A stretch of DNA of 64,000 nucleotides, from positions 1,116,001 to 1,180,000 of the forward strand of contig NW_017264200.1 of the NCBI RefSeq assembly GCF_001619985.1. The letters are read 5' to 3'. Numbering within the stretch: position 1 is the first letter of the stretch; each line of letters begins with the position of its first letter. Shown piece by piece: positions 22,458 through 35,756 of the stretch. Below the pieces are notes generated by a model. That model made no database searches, was not told where the DNA came from, and saw only the letters and a list, made by a program, of their open reading frames with translations. The position numbers were made by a program, and so were the translations under genes. This DNA is from Xylona heveae TC161. Its lineage: Eukaryota > Ascomycota > Xylonomycetes > Xylonales > Xylonaceae.

Positions 22458-23615
22458 GTCAACAGTCTAGTCCTGCAGTGACTTGGACTGTATGCCGACA
22501 TTCATTTTCAATACCATGTTTATTCTTATTACCTTTTTTTTCTTCTTCTTTTTTTTGGGATGTAGATATGATTGGCTTGACGAGCCTTTGGGCTGTCAGT
22601 GTCTTCATCGCCACCAATAGAGCAAGACCTGCTAAGCGTTGGTAGTTTTGTTGCATCTCAAGCGGCATCAGATAGGACGTTGGATGATTTACGAGTGATG
22701 GAAATTAGCTGTTTATATTTCTCGCTATTTATCAATTCTCCTTCTCTTGATATTTTTCCATGAATGACAATCGCACCCCATTTCACTCTTGAATCAAATT
22801 ACTCTTGAAACCTATTAACTGCATGTCATTTAACCACCATAGATGCTCCTGAGAACATTCGACATATACCTACCATGCTCCATGTCTTATATCTACAGCG
22901 CGCTTAACGCCTGGAAGAGACGCAAGGCGGACAAAAAATTACATACGCCATGACGACACGGGCTACACGGGTTATGCTGTGTCGAACTACCTGCCAACTG
23001 GATATTTGATGATCGATGGTGATATTAGTATACTGTACATTATACATGCTATGCTATGCTACCTTGGAATGCACTTTCTTGTTTCCAGGACCACGAGAAA
23101 CTCGACAAAGAAAACAAAAAGGAAAATGATAAGATAAGAAAAGGGAGAGAAAAGAAAGAAACTTTAGTGAGAAGCATGGAATACGAAAAAAGCAAAGGAA
23201 AAAAAGAGGTATATAATATGCAAATCAATATACACTAAGCAGTTACATGAGACTCAATACACAACTACATAAGGTAGTCAAAGACCATTCATCCATCGTT
23301 ATCTAGTACACGCATCCCACCATACCATCTTCTATTTCCTTTGTGTGAAATACAATTGCCTTTTGCTTTCTGGACATATTAAAGACAATACAGCCTGTCG
23401 GTGGTCGTATCAATGAGCGTATATCCATTTAGCTCGATTTGCTTGTTGGACCGTGAAAAGTAGTCATCGGACTTGTAAACATCGGACTAGTCAACATCGG
23501 ACTAGTCAACATCGGGCCAGAAAACATCGGACGAAGAAACGTCATGCCGAGAACCTCATTGAAGGGAAAATAACCCGACCATCGGCAAGAGGAAAAAGCG
23601 ACTTCCAGGAATACA
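22458..23615. other. Intergenic, convergent 3' regions
   Basis: About 1.16 kb between the 3' ends of the membrane protein and TRS120. It is AT-rich, with an A-rich tract near 23095-23220 and a 15-bp tandem repeat at 23478-23520. No gene is seen. Confidence 0.6.
23478..23520. repeat. 15-bp tandem repeat beside TRS120 3' end
   Basis: AACATCGGACTAGTC occurs twice in tandem (23478-23507), followed by a degenerate third copy and looser ACATCGGAC echoes on both sides (from about 23463 to 23533). It lies about 100 bp beyond the TRS120 stop, so probably in its 3' UTR or terminator region. Confidence 0.75.
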
Positions 23616-26600
23616 TTAAGCCGACAAAGCATCCCTCGCAGAATCCCTCGCGACTAAAACGCACGACTCGCGCGCATGCCACACGCGTCTCTCTTTCCCG
23701 GCATACGCGACGAGCGGGTCTTCAAGGAGATCAGCCTGCGTTGGCGGCGGGGCTGATGCGGCTGCGGGACGAATCTCTTCAACCGTTGCGCCGATTTCGA
23801 AAGTGCCCTTGCAAAGGGCACATATGTGGGTGATAACTTCGGTCGTAGCGCCGGGCTGCAAGAGAGGGAGGGGCCGCTGAAGAAGACCCGTCCAGGCGAA
23901 GCGTTTGGAGAGGTCGAGTGCGACGGGAAGAGGCTGGTTGGCGAGACTGGGCTGCAGACGGAGGAGAGGGAGGATGGGCAAGTCGGTGCGGTTGTGCAGG
24001 CGGGTGGTGAGAATGAGAAAGGTTTCGGCGGGGGCGAGGAAGGTTGCGTGACCTGTTTGATGGACTGTGGGGCCGGCAGCAGGCGTTGATGAGGAGGAGG
24101 GAGACGTTGGGGAGGAAGAAGGGGAGGAGGTATGGTTATGTGTGGATTGGAGGTCGTTTGGTGGTGGTGATGATGATAATGTCTGGGAGGAACCTGTTCC
24201 TGATATAGACATTTCAATGCCCAGCTCCTCTACGCGTACGGCTTCAATCATTCGTGGAGATAGGCGAAGCGTGCGCAGGTCGACTTCGCCCTGCTGGTTG
24301 CAGGCGTCGTCATGCCATGTGCCTTGGATGCGTTTGAGGATTTCCTCGCGATACCAAAAGGCCGCGCGGTGTGTGCGTTCCACGTCGGGGCTAATCGTGC
24401 TGCTGCTGACAATGAACTGGCGGCGTGTGGCCGGGTTGAAGGCCGGAATTGGCTTGTATGGGTTTTGCACGAAGATGCGGGGTATGAGGAGTAGAATGCG
24501 AGATATATGCCCCGGCTGAATGGTTTCTTGTACGGAGTAGTGTTCGTCATCTTGCTGTAGTTGCGGAGGAGAAGATGGTGGAGATGTTAGCCCGTCAGCC
24601 TCAGGCCCAGAGACGGTGTTTGGCTCGAGAACATTGAGAGTGACGGCGAGGGGACGAGGCCAGGCATTTTGTAAATCTAGTTGGAGCAAACAATGCTCCT
24701 TGGATTTGGACGGGCTATTTGTTCCGTTGAGGAGGGACTTGAAGCAGGTATCGGTGATTGAAGTCGCAGATGGCACGGTAGTATCTGCAATATAATGCTC
24801 ATCTTGTGTGGAGCTGCCGTTGACCATAGGTTGAGAATGCGCCTTTGCCCAAGCAATATCTTGCGACAGTGGCAGAAGATCCACGCGAAGGAGATTGATG
24901 CTTGCATTCACCGTCACGGTGACAGGGACCGTGACCTGCCTTGTATAGAATTTGTCCTTTATCTCGGCGCGAGGAGCCCCCAGGTAGGCGTAGTCAACTT
25001 GCACCAACCCACTCGTCAAGGACGGATTGCCCAAGACCTCAATCTCAAATGTTGCCTTTTGCTTAGGCTCGATGGATATAGCCTCGTCCGACTTTCGACG
25101 CCATCGGAATGACCGTTGATGAGTGTACATTCGTTCCAATTCAAATAGTTCCGATGCAGCCGTATGCTTATTGCTGATGGCCGCCTTCAGCGAGGATTCA
25201 GTGGAGTCATGAAATGTTATAAGGAGAAAGTCAACTGGCGTAGTCGGAGAGATGTTTTCGACCGTTACCGTGAATGTCTTGACTTCACCTTCCAACAACA
25301 TAATAGATGACTGCGGCAATGAGGTCCCGCTGATGACAAGGACCGGTTGCGACTTGATGACGTTTAGGTCGAGGGTGTCGATTTTCGGACCAGGAGGTGG
25401 AGGAGGGGGTCTCATTTTTGACCCGACCGAAACCGTAGACATGGGACGAGGGACCCTATGCCGGGAAGCGGCGAGACCAATGCTCTTCACCTTGAAATCA
25501 TGCTCTGGTCTCCACGTCTCCCGAAAGATTGGAAATCTTCTCCGTCGGCATCCCTTTATCTTCACTACACAGCCAGAAACCTTCATCTGCCCGCATGCCC
25601 TCGGAATTGCGGTAATTGGCACGTCCTCTGTAGTGTAAGCGCCCAAAATAAGACCGTGTACAGCTGCATCTAGCTCAACTCCTTCGCTCTCTATCTCCAT
25701 GTGCTCTATCTCGAGGTCGAAGGCGTTGGGGTTCTGAAGGGTAATTGTAAATTGAGATGGCTCTCCCGCAACCAAAAATCGATCTGATTGCGCCGAAGAG
25801 GCCTTTTTGGAAAATGGATTGTAAATAAATGGGCTCTTTTCATTTTGATGTTCCTCCAAGCCCTTTAGCTCGCTATTGGCGTGAGGTATTGCTCTTTTCC
25901 ATAACGGAGGGTCTTCCAACTTTACACCCCGAACAAGGAATTCGTCCCAATACTCGGCGGCGACACCATGCAGTCCCAACTTTCGCGCTGCACCAATGGT
26001 GCGCGAAATGTTCGCTGCCAATCGCAACTGGTCTTCCCTAATCAAGACCGGGTACCAATCCTCGTCATTCGGACTGACGGCAATGCCGCTCGCGGCGGTC
26101 CGAAGAAGATCAGTTGTGAATTGAAGAACCCCTTGAAAGTCAGGCAAGGCCTCACACAGATTGATGCATGTCCGGAGAATATTCATCTTTAGCGGGTGGC
26201 TGCCAAACATGCGTCTAGTATTGTCCTGCATTATCCTCTCTATAATTTCTTCGTTGGAGTCGTTCTTAGATCCGGATAGGCTGTTTCGGTTCACATTCTC
26301 GGAGCCACCTGGCAAAGAGCTCTTACGGTCTTCTGAGGTACCGATTGGTGAAACAACTCCGTATATATGACCAAGGACAGCGAGAAATTCCCGAATTCCG
26401 ACAGCGGTGTCAACTCCAAAATCAAGGGCAGCTAGGCTGTCCGAGTCAGTGTTTAAAGCACTCAAGGCAGCAAGACCCGCTGCAGGGTGGACGCCTGCCT
26501 CAGCTGCACCAAGCTTTCTGGCCTGCACCAATGCTGGAACGAGCAGCAGCAGCATTTCTTTGACAACAAGAGACTTTTTCCTACTCAAGCCCAATGATCC

Positions 26601-28432
26601 AAGTACAGAGGCAATGCCGGACAGAATTAACGCATGATCTACGACAGAGAGATTCCCCTTTGCCGATGGAGGGGGCATAGCTCGGAAAAGAAGAGTCACG
26701 ATCTCTGTTCGTGTGGGACTGATGACCGATCTCGGGATCGTAATGCTGCGAGGGTCACACAGCGGTGCATTTGTGATTAGATGCTGCAGGGTCTCGTCAT
26801 CTAAGTGGCCGTTGGAAAGGTGCACTGCTGTGAGTAGTTTCGAGTATCGAATAACCGCCTCTGAAAAAGCAGTTTGAGGAAGCGCCTCCCCGGAAAAATT
26901 GGCGGCGCGATTGTAAAGATTGATCGTATTATTCAGGAGGTCAGGGAGCAGAGCTGTCAGATTTTGTAGAGAGACAAGACGATTAGGCACGTGGCCTCTC
27001 CGCCCCGAGTTCAAGTCTGTCGAGCTTCCCGAAGGCGTATGATGTGGAGATTTTGCCGAGGACTTGTCGGCTATGGGATAGCATATTTGCGGAATCTAAT
27101 GAAAATCAGAAACAGACCATTAACATGTCTGCATTTGAGAAATTTCAGTGCCGCGGTGACTATACCTGAAAATCCATGCCTACCCATGCGAACAAAAGTA
27201 GGCACACTAAGATGTTCTCCAAGCCCTTGGCATGCCATAAATGATCACTGTTTGCCTTCGCTATTGAAGCGTTCTCCACAAGCTCTCGAACAGCATCGCC
27301 CCAACGACCGGCGTGGAGATACAATGTTCCTATAACAAGGCCAATCCGCGCTCTGCCTTTGTTTTTTGCCCTTTCAGTCATATTACTCGTACCAAACTTC
27401 TGCAGAGATATCCGATCCCGACTATGTTCGCGCATTTCCGTTCCGGCACTGGAACGGCTTACCGTATTCATGATTGAATTCGAGCGTTGCAAACCTGAAG
27501 CAGCAATCTCATCAAAAGTGGTGGGAGGCTGAGCGGGAGCGGAGTTTGATGGATTCAATGGAGGACGGCCTTCACTCGTACCACTGGGTTCCGAAGAAGT
27601 TGAAATGCTCGCTGGCATCGACATGCGGTAGGCATTTCGATCTGTAGAACCGCTCGGAGAAACCGGTCGTGAGCTCTCTGACATTTGAGAGCTGGGCCGT
27701 GATAGCCCGGTGGAGCTCCATAGTGCTTGGGAGTCACCCGGGGATTCCAGCGTTGGCAAATCTTGCAAGGCTTTGGCGAATGTAGTCATTTCACCCAAGA
27801 GCAGAGACGTAAGATCGCACATGACGGTTTTCATTGTTGTGGTCCGCGAAAGCTCAGGAGGAGGAACAGGAAGTATTCCTTCCGGCAAAGAAGCGCCATC
27901 GTGAGGAGCCGAATAATCAAAGAGGAGTGCCTGATGGACAAGGGCCTTGGGATATTTTGCTCGAATTTCCTCCAGCTCTTCCAGGATTGTTGACAGTCCC
28001 GGTCCATTTTCCATTTGCCCATCATTTCCGCTATAATTGATTTCCCGGTTGTCGGCAATCGTGATGATCATCAAAGATTCCCGGAATAACTCAAAAGGCG
28101 ATAGTGCACTGTATGACGGCGGGGATATGGAAGTAGTAATTTCGTAGAGGACCGAGCCAGTTGGAAAGGCTAAAGGCGAGAACATGGCTGCAAAGACTGA
28201 GTCAGTACGAGCTTCTTCCAATGCGCCGTCCAAGTTTTGCTTGAGGTCATTTCAGATGTTTCTTACTCCTATTTGGCCGGTTATCCGGACTAACATCCCC
28301 AAGTCGGACTACATTATGAGGTGCAAGACGTTCAACGAAGCTTGCAAACCGTGACCGCGATATACGCCCTATAGGCAATAAGAGGGCCCGCACTCGCGCA
28401 GGGGCGACGGGCGACAAGGGATCTAGCGTCAT
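23616..28432 (-). CDS. TRS120: TRAPP II complex subunit TRS120 (HypA)
   Basis: Three exons on the minus strand: 28432-28267, 28187-27166 and 27095-23616. Together they total 4668 nt, or 1555 residues, in phase. The start MTLDPLSPVAPARVRALLLP and the following FASFVERLAPHNVVRLGD are the conserved Trs120 N terminus. It continues across intron 1 as NRTMFSPLAFPTG. The rest carries the Trs120/TRAPPC9 helical region (to about residue 700) and beta-rich C-terminal repeats. Low-complexity Ser/Pro segments lie at about 190-290 and near the C terminus. In fungi this subunit, called HypA in Aspergillus nidulans, makes TRAPP II a Rab GEF at the late Golgi and is needed for hyphal polarity. Intron 1 (28266-28188) has a TACTGACT branch site. 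Intron 2 is 27165-27096. Confidence 0.92.
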
Positions 28433-29465
28433 GGCGACATGCGAGCTTGCAATAAAGTTCAATGCTTATTTCTTCGCAGGTAGGTACATTATTCTGCGAC
28501 TGGCACAAAAGGTAATTGGTTGACTCGAGCACTTTTTGCACGAATTCTCGCCTGCAGAGCTGGGTTAGGATGGCGGTGGCATGGCCAGCATTCCGGGTAG
28601 GGGGAAACACAAGAGCAAATATGGTACGATACAAAAAGAATCAACCAAACAGATATTTTAAGAAGAGCTGGCGCTGCAACCGTGGCAGCGACACGACCAA
28701 AGTGACAAGAAGTTTGATTGAGATATGGATGTGACCAAGTTCGAATAAAGTTGACAGTTGATAGTCGGAGAGACTTGAGACCCTGAATGCATATTTGGTC
28801 TCTACGCACCACCGTGTCAAAGCTTCAACTTATCAATTATCAGTTTATCAGTATCGATTAATTGTTGGAAACAGCGCCGCAGTAGGTGCGAGGCATTACT
28901 TGCATATCAAAGAAATTTTAGAGGTCAAATTAGTGGAGCTCAGCCTTCAGTGATTCTATCATAATGTATTTTTCCAAATTCTAGTTGGTTGCGTTGAAGC
29001 TTGTAAACAAACCCCAGTGCGCCAAAGGCAAATAACGTCCGGCCGTAATAATCGACGCTGACAAGATCTAATCAATCTGGGGTACGACAGCTCCTGTCCA
29101 AGCTTCACTGTCAGTGATATTAATACAATAATCTTCGCTCTTTTCGTCTCTTCTTCTTTCCCTCGGGCGCATACAGACTCTAATAGCAGAGCTTCATAAG
29201 GCTCTAGTCATGAGTTGCCCGTTCATTTTGACGGTCGGCGGAGTTAGTGTTCGGTAGTGAATCTCATCTGTACACCGCTGGTGCTTTAAGGACGAGCTGG
29301 ACTACCAGCGTCCAACTCATTACACATCGAAACTTACCGTCTTGTACATACTGTTCGTCTTTATATTGTCTGTGATATTCAACGATAAACTTTCTGATCA
29401 AATAGGGTTGGTTTCTCGCCCTGCACTAGACCTTTCGACAATTGCCACCGGCCTAGCGCTGAAGG
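28433..29465. promoter_or_regulatory. Divergent intergenic region between TRS120 and the ATPase-fold gene
   Basis: About 1 kb that must carry both promoters. A CT-rich tract near 29130-29170 precedes the downstream gene by about 300 bp, as is common in fungal promoters. No other gene is seen. Confidence 0.5.
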
Positions 29466-32400
29466 ATGGCTTCAAACATTGATTATGCTGCTTTAAGACA
29501 GCAAGCGCTTGGATCCGGGGCAGATGAAGAAGCTGTTACGGTGAATACTCGTGCTCTGATCGATAAGGTGCTGGCAAGATATTCGGGTGAATGGTGGGTT
29601 CATATCTCCCTCCAGTTTGACGGTGCTTTAAACTAATTGGCCAAAGGACTACCCTTCGAGAGCTCATTCAGAACGCTGCCGATGCCTCTGCTTCAAAGGT
29701 AGTAATTAAATTTGAGACTCTCCCCTCTCCAACTGTCCCTGTTCCTCAGTCGCCCGATCCTGCTTCCGGTCTGAGACACGTCCTTCTGCATCATACTTTG
29801 AAACGACTTTTGGTCTCCAATAATGGACAACCATTTGCACCGACAGACTGGTCTCGATTAAAGCGCATTGCAGAGGGAAATCCAGATGAAACAAAGATAG
29901 GAGCCTTTGGAGTAGGATTCTACAGTGTGTTCGCAGATTGCGAAGAGCCGTTTGTCAGTTCTGGAAAGGAAGCAATGGCTTTTTATTGGAAAGGAAATGC
30001 CCTATTTACGCGGAAGATGCAGCTGCCAGAAGAGCAGGCTAATATGGACACTTGTTTTGTGCTGGATTATCGAAACACAAATTCGCCTATACCTGGATTG
30101 CTCTCTCTATGCCAGTTCCTTTCAACCAGTCTTACTTTCGTCGATCTCGAGCAAATAGAACTATGGCTGGACGACTGGAACGTGTTTAGTCTTACCAAAA
30201 AGGCAGCGTCGGGGATTCCAGTCAAGATTCCTCGGGATGTAGAACCCAGGACCAAAGAGGGTATCATGAAACTTACAGATGTCCGCCGGCAAACCGCTCA
30301 GCTAGACGCCAAATGGATGAATATTGTAGGGTGGATTCCCTCCTCAGATTTAGATGGTTCTAGTACCTCCGCTCTCGAGAAACCGACCGGTGTAGCAGGG
30401 GCTGCTGGGCCGTCTCTTCGAAGCTTCTTCTCCCGGCTAGCCGCGGGCACTTCTAGTTCAGGTTCATTGGCCCGCAAGGCTGCGCGACAAGAAGAAGATG
30501 CGACGCAAAAGGCCATTGCGGAAGACCTTGTAGGGTTTTCGCAAGCCAGTGTCTTTCTTCGCATCAGTACAGCCGACGTCCGTACCTCGGTGAGCTCCTC
30601 GTTTGCTCAAGAACTTGAAAGAGCCACCAAAAAGCCTCCTCCAAAGGTCACTCGAATTGCTATTCTCACTCTTTCTCACGATGAGACCCAAGCAACCTTA
30701 TCATCCAAGTCCGGTGTTGCCGCACAAAAGGCCGCCGATATGTTTGCCTCCGTTCTCCCACAAAAGTCGGGCAAAATCTTTATTGGTTTTCCCACAGCTC
30801 AGACCACGGGCTTTCTCGCCCATGTTTCTGCGCCATCAGTAATTCCGACCGTGGAACGTGAGAATATTGACCTCAATGCTCGAATGATCAGGACGTGGAA
30901 TTGCGAAATGCTGCGAGCCGCAGGGATCCTGTGTCGCGTTGCTTGGTCGAGTGAGATGAGCGAAATTCAAGATAAAATAACCCGGTCTGTTCAGGCAAAT
31001 GGCAAAAGCAAGGTCACTAGGGAGGATATACTTCGGGTCATGGACGCAGTAATTCACCTATTCTGTCAATTCTCCTCCCAAGAGTCCACTCCTTCCTCGC
31101 GGGTGGGCCAGCTGATTGAGGAGGCTTTTTGGACATGTAATGTCAACGCTTCTATTGATGTCCTTTCTACGAGAGGAGTCTTACCCAGCCATGAAGTTCG
31201 AATAGCGAGCCAGGACTTGGCATTTGTCGAAGGCATTCCCGTGCTCCCTGAGGAGCTAATTCAAGGCGCCAAAAGTTTCATCGGAAAATTGAAAGATTTT
31301 GGGCTCTTGTCTGATATCACGATCTCTGATATCAAAAAGGAGCTTGAGATCAAGGCCCTTGATGGAAATCAGTTGGGGGATTTCCTCATGTGGGCAGGTA
31401 AGGTTACTATGAGCGGTGAGGTCGATCGGGCTTCGGTTCGCTCATTATTAGATGTTGCACTCGCAACGCTGGACCACGATGTTGCGGGCGGTAAGCAAGG
31501 GCAAGTCCTTGTACTCGGAGAGATCAAATTCTTCATCAACCCATCCAAGATACCCGCCGAACTCCCAGTTCCCCCCACTACAATGCCGTTTGCTTTCACA
31601 AAAAATCTTGGTCGCGGACGAGTCGAGGCATTGGGCTGGGAGGAACTTCAGATAGTTCCTTGGGTTCGATGGCTTATAGAAAACACCGGCGGTCGTGGTG
31701 GCCTGACTTCAGAGCAGGACATCACAACATCCCCTGCCTTTACCGCGCAAATACTCCCGGTTGTTTCTAAGCAATGGGATCTTCTCAGCCAGTCCTCGAA
31801 GGCGACAATAAAAGAGCTTCTCGCTTCCCATACAGTCATTCCCACTAAGCTTGGGATGAAGAAACCGTCAGATGCGTACTTTTCTTCGGTAAAGCTCTTT
31901 GATGATTTGCCCACTGTGAGTGGCTTGAACAGCGTTAAGGATAAGTTCTTGCTCGCCTTGGGCGTCCGAAAGACAGTTGAGCTTGGTGTTGTTTTCGACC
32001 GCCTCATGGCCGCTCCGAAGCTATCCGAGGGTGGTTCCACTACCACAGAGGCAAAATGGAGTCACGTTGACCTCATTCGGTATCTGGCTGCAATTCGTGA
32101 CGACATCCCGCCGGAAGACATTAAACGTCTGAGAGCGACCCCAATATGTCCAGCCGAAGATAGGGATGATAGCAGCAAACCTAGTGCTCGAAAGTACAAA
32201 ATCTCAGAGCTTTTCGAACCAAGTGATGCGCTGCGTTCTCTCCATCTACCAGTCTTGCAGTGGCCTGGAATTTTCCGAAATTCGAGCGTGGAAGGCAAGT
32301 TTTTGACCTTCCTTGGACTGCGATCTTTCCCATCGGTGCCAGAGTTAGTTGATTTGATGGCGAAATCTGTCGCGGAACAAAACTTTTCACTTCGCGACCA

Positions 32401-34982
32401 CGCTCTTACCTATTACATTTCAAATCATCACATCAATGGCTACAGCAGATTCGATGTATCTAGCATCCAGACTCCTTATCTTCCACTACAAGGGGAGGAT
32501 GCGAAGAAGCTGGCTACGCCAATTGCTTGTTTCTCCAATGAACGGGCTGCCTTATTGGGCTTTCCGATATTGAGGAGGGATTTGCACAGCCACGCGTCGA
32601 AATTTGGTGTCATGCCTGATCCACCAATGAATGAAAGTGTTAATAGACTCATTAAAGAACCGCCGAGAAACACCCGCGCTGCAAGGGAGATGTTTAGTTA
32701 CTTCTCTGGACGACTGATGGAAATGGGTCCCAACAATGTTCAGAAGCTCAGCGTTGCGCAAATCGTACCAATCGTGTCTCAGACAGCCGTTCCAAATGGC
32801 TCAATCTCCGAGAAGGCAGGCTCCACTCGCCTTGTACAGCCGCGCATGTGCTTCCTCGGAGACGGTCAAACGTATGGCGAAATATTTGATTTCGTTGACT
32901 TTGGAACAGAAGCAAACATGTTTCTGCTCAGATGCGGCTCTAAGCATGAGCCCAGCAAAATAGAATTGGCGGAGATGGTTGTTCGCGAACCTGCGCGCTT
33001 GTTGAGCGTGTTCAAAAGCCCAGATAAATATTTGGACTTGCTCCGTAATCTTGCTGAGAGCATTTCGTCGTTGAAAAAAGATAAAGCGCTTTACAAAGAA
33101 ATGAGGCATGCTCCATTCCTCCTTGCGTATAAAGAGGTTCCCGCCCCACCGACGAAAAGCAACGAAAAGAATCTCATCGATAACGAACCTGACGGTCTCG
33201 ATGAAGAAGAAGAAAGCGGTATAAAGGAATGGTCACTCGCTAGTCCAAGCAATATCATTGTTGTGGATGATTTTATTAGCTATAGTCTGTTCAAAGATCG
33301 TCTGCTTGCGGCACCTCAAGAGGAGGTCTTGGAACAGTTTTATTGGAGCCTAGGGGCGCCAACGCTTAGTTCGATTGTTGAGGAGGAACCTCGGATTGGA
33401 GCTGTGGTCGAAAATCAGTCTTCGTCCAGGAAGCTTCAAAAACAAATAGTTGAGCGGTCTAGGCTTTTCCTCCATGATTATAGTACAGACATGATCAAAC
33501 ACGACACCCGGTGGTTGGAAAAGAATTTAACGGTTAAGGCTGTTCGCTCCATCTCTTTACGACGAACGCTGAGATATCATAACCTTTCACATACTGAAGC
33601 ACGAACGGCCGCAATAACACTAGACCAGCGGAAGATGTGGACCCTGTGGATTACCGCTAGCGGCTATGACTTATTCCAAGTCAGCCAGGCATTAGTCAAT
33701 CTGCTTCTCGTCCGGCCTCGACCTCACTCAACAATGATGCTAGAGATGCTCCTTGGTACTGATTTACTGAAATTGAAAGCCCGCGGCTATAACGTTGATA
33801 GAATACTCCGCGCAAAGGCCGTGGAAGCGCGCATAGCTGAAGACCAGCGGCAGAAGCAGTTGGAAGAGGAGCGCAAACGTATCGAAGAGCAAGAACGAAC
33901 ATGGGCCGAGAATGAGAGGAATCGCCGAAGGAGCTTTGCACAACATGAACAGGAACATAGTGTCAAGATGCCCGGGGCATTCGGCTCGGACTCACCTGAA
34001 CAAACAAAGACCTTGGGGCCAGAAGATAACACATCTCATGGTCTGGATGCTGAATCTCGAAACAGGAAACCGAAGGGTCTATTTTCGTCTCTCACTAAAC
34101 AACTTGGATTCCGGGACGGCGCATTCTCTTCCCAAAATTTGCAAAATTTGTTGTCGAATAGCAATGATGTCGAAGGGTCCAACCGGGGGCCGCATCCACA
34201 GGAACTGACACCTCCTCCTCCGTACTCCTCTTCAGATCCACAACAGCAAAGCACTAAGTCATTGGTTCCACAGCCTCGTCACCCCGAGTCCGTCACTGCT
34301 CCTCATCGACTACACCAGAACCTTCTCTCCGCCATCCATGCCTCTCGGGCTCACGGGGCTTCGGATGTCTTCTCTCGCCCACACGCCAACGCTATCAAAG
34401 AGACAGCGTCGTACTGTGATGAGCGGCCCGGCCAAGACATAACATTTTATGCCGATTCTGCATCTGGACTCAAAATATTCTTATCGAATTCCATGGCCGA
34501 CAAATCTAATTTCCTCGCCGAAAACTCCAAAGGTCTAAATGCCTTCTCATCGGTGCTACTCGACTGCGGCGATATTTTTGCCCTACGTCGAGATAGTTTG
34601 CACGTCTTCTACGATGAAAACGGAAGCACAATAGCTTTCAACCGTCAAGGAAGCTTATTTTGTAATTACCGCTTTTTTGAACAGCTACATCTATCGGATC
34701 TTCAAAACGGGGGCCCAGAAATGCGAGCTGAAGCGACTGTGTACTGGTGGGTTGTGTTATGCCATGAACTTGCGCATAACCTCGTCGGTGATCATAGCGC
34801 CGACCATAGTTATTATACGTGAGTCGAAATTGGGTATTCGGGATTTGTTGCGACATAATTAGCTGACCATTAAATGTAACAGGGAGAGCTTCGTAATGCA
34901 ATATTTTGGGAAGGTGATGGCGAAAGTTGCACAGTTCTCTGTTCCTGCCGCTCGTCAACTCTCCTCCGCTGAAGGTGATTAA
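29466..34982 (+). CDS. Giant GHKL (Hsp90/sacsin-like) ATPase-fold protein with C-terminal HExxH, 1799 aa
   Basis: Exons 29466-29593, 29647-34818 and 34883-34982 total 5400 nt in phase. The N terminus has the GHKL nucleotide-binding motifs. An N-box (ELIQNAADA) lies at residues 48-56 and straddles the first intron's downstream side. A glycine motif, KIGAFGVGFYSVFAD at about 128-142, is very like Hsp90 and sacsin. This matches the fungal family known to me as DUF3684. A long unannotated middle follows, then a charged coiled coil (about 1445-1490) and a Pro/Ser-rich linker. The C-terminal segment contains HELAHNLVGDH at about 1749-1759. That is a zinc-metallopeptidase-like HExxH with a third His six residues on, a combination I did not expect. 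The role is presumably chaperone- or remodelling-like. No function is proven. The first intron is only 53 nt. Confidence 0.85.
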
Positions 34983-35756
34983 GCTGTTCAAACTTCCAAT
35001 TCCACGGCTCTTTCTCTTGGGCACTTCATATTTCCATCTTATGATACAACTTTTATATGTCTCGGATTTTCATTCCCGGAGTTCAGTACAATATTCCTCA
35101 TTTCTGCAGACAAGTTCATAGAAGTTTGACTATCTACGGTCCTGATTTCAACGGTATTTTCCTTCAAAAGGGTGTTCGGACTGGCCTTATTCATCAATCC
35201 TAGAAAGATAGAACTCACGAAATAGATACCAGCAACTCCCCTATCATTGTACTATCCATCTGAAAACAAGTTTCTCACCTCAAATCATGTACCGTATGTA
35301 TGATGAATGTACGTGTCCAGGGAAAGCACAAATGCCCTGATTGAGCCGGATACCTATTTGTCGGCGCCAATAGGGAAATTATCCAGATCTATCTCTCAGT
35401 GCATCAATCGTTTTAATCCTATCAGCCTGTCCCAAGTTGGGACGGGCTCTGTTAAATGTTATGCGGTTGAAGGGAGAGTTTAGTATTTGGGATCCGCAAA
35501 CTAGATGATAGAGATCACTCAAGACACAGTAATATGTATTTCGATTGCGTTAACATCAACCTCGTGAAAACTTAATAATCAATGTCGAAGACATACTTCG
35601 TATATGAGCATTGAAGCGGACCTCGGACTCGGAACCTCAAGGCGGGTCCCGGAACTTGCCGATGTGCTGCTTGGTCTCACATGGAAGCTTCAGCAGCTCT
35701 CACTCTTATACGTCAACAATCCTACCTGTTCTCTGTAGTCAGTCTTTTCTATCGCA
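34983..35756. other. Intergenic region upstream of MED6
   Basis: About 770 bp holding the 3' flank of the ATPase-fold gene and the MED6 promoter. A small inverted repeat (GTCCCAA G TTGGGAC) lies at about 35430-35445. No gene is seen. Confidence 0.5.

Noticed and set aside
23453-23833. 126-codon frame at the TRS120 3' end
   Set aside because: It is created by the 15-bp tandem repeat and overlaps TRS120 on the opposite strand. It is a shadow.
28188-28266. Open in-frame peptide (LDGALEEARTDSV) upstream of TRS120 exon 2
   Set aside because: A GTAAGA donor, TACTGACT branch and TGCAG acceptor define an intron that joins the conserved PNR|TMFSPLAF sequence. The peptide is intronic.
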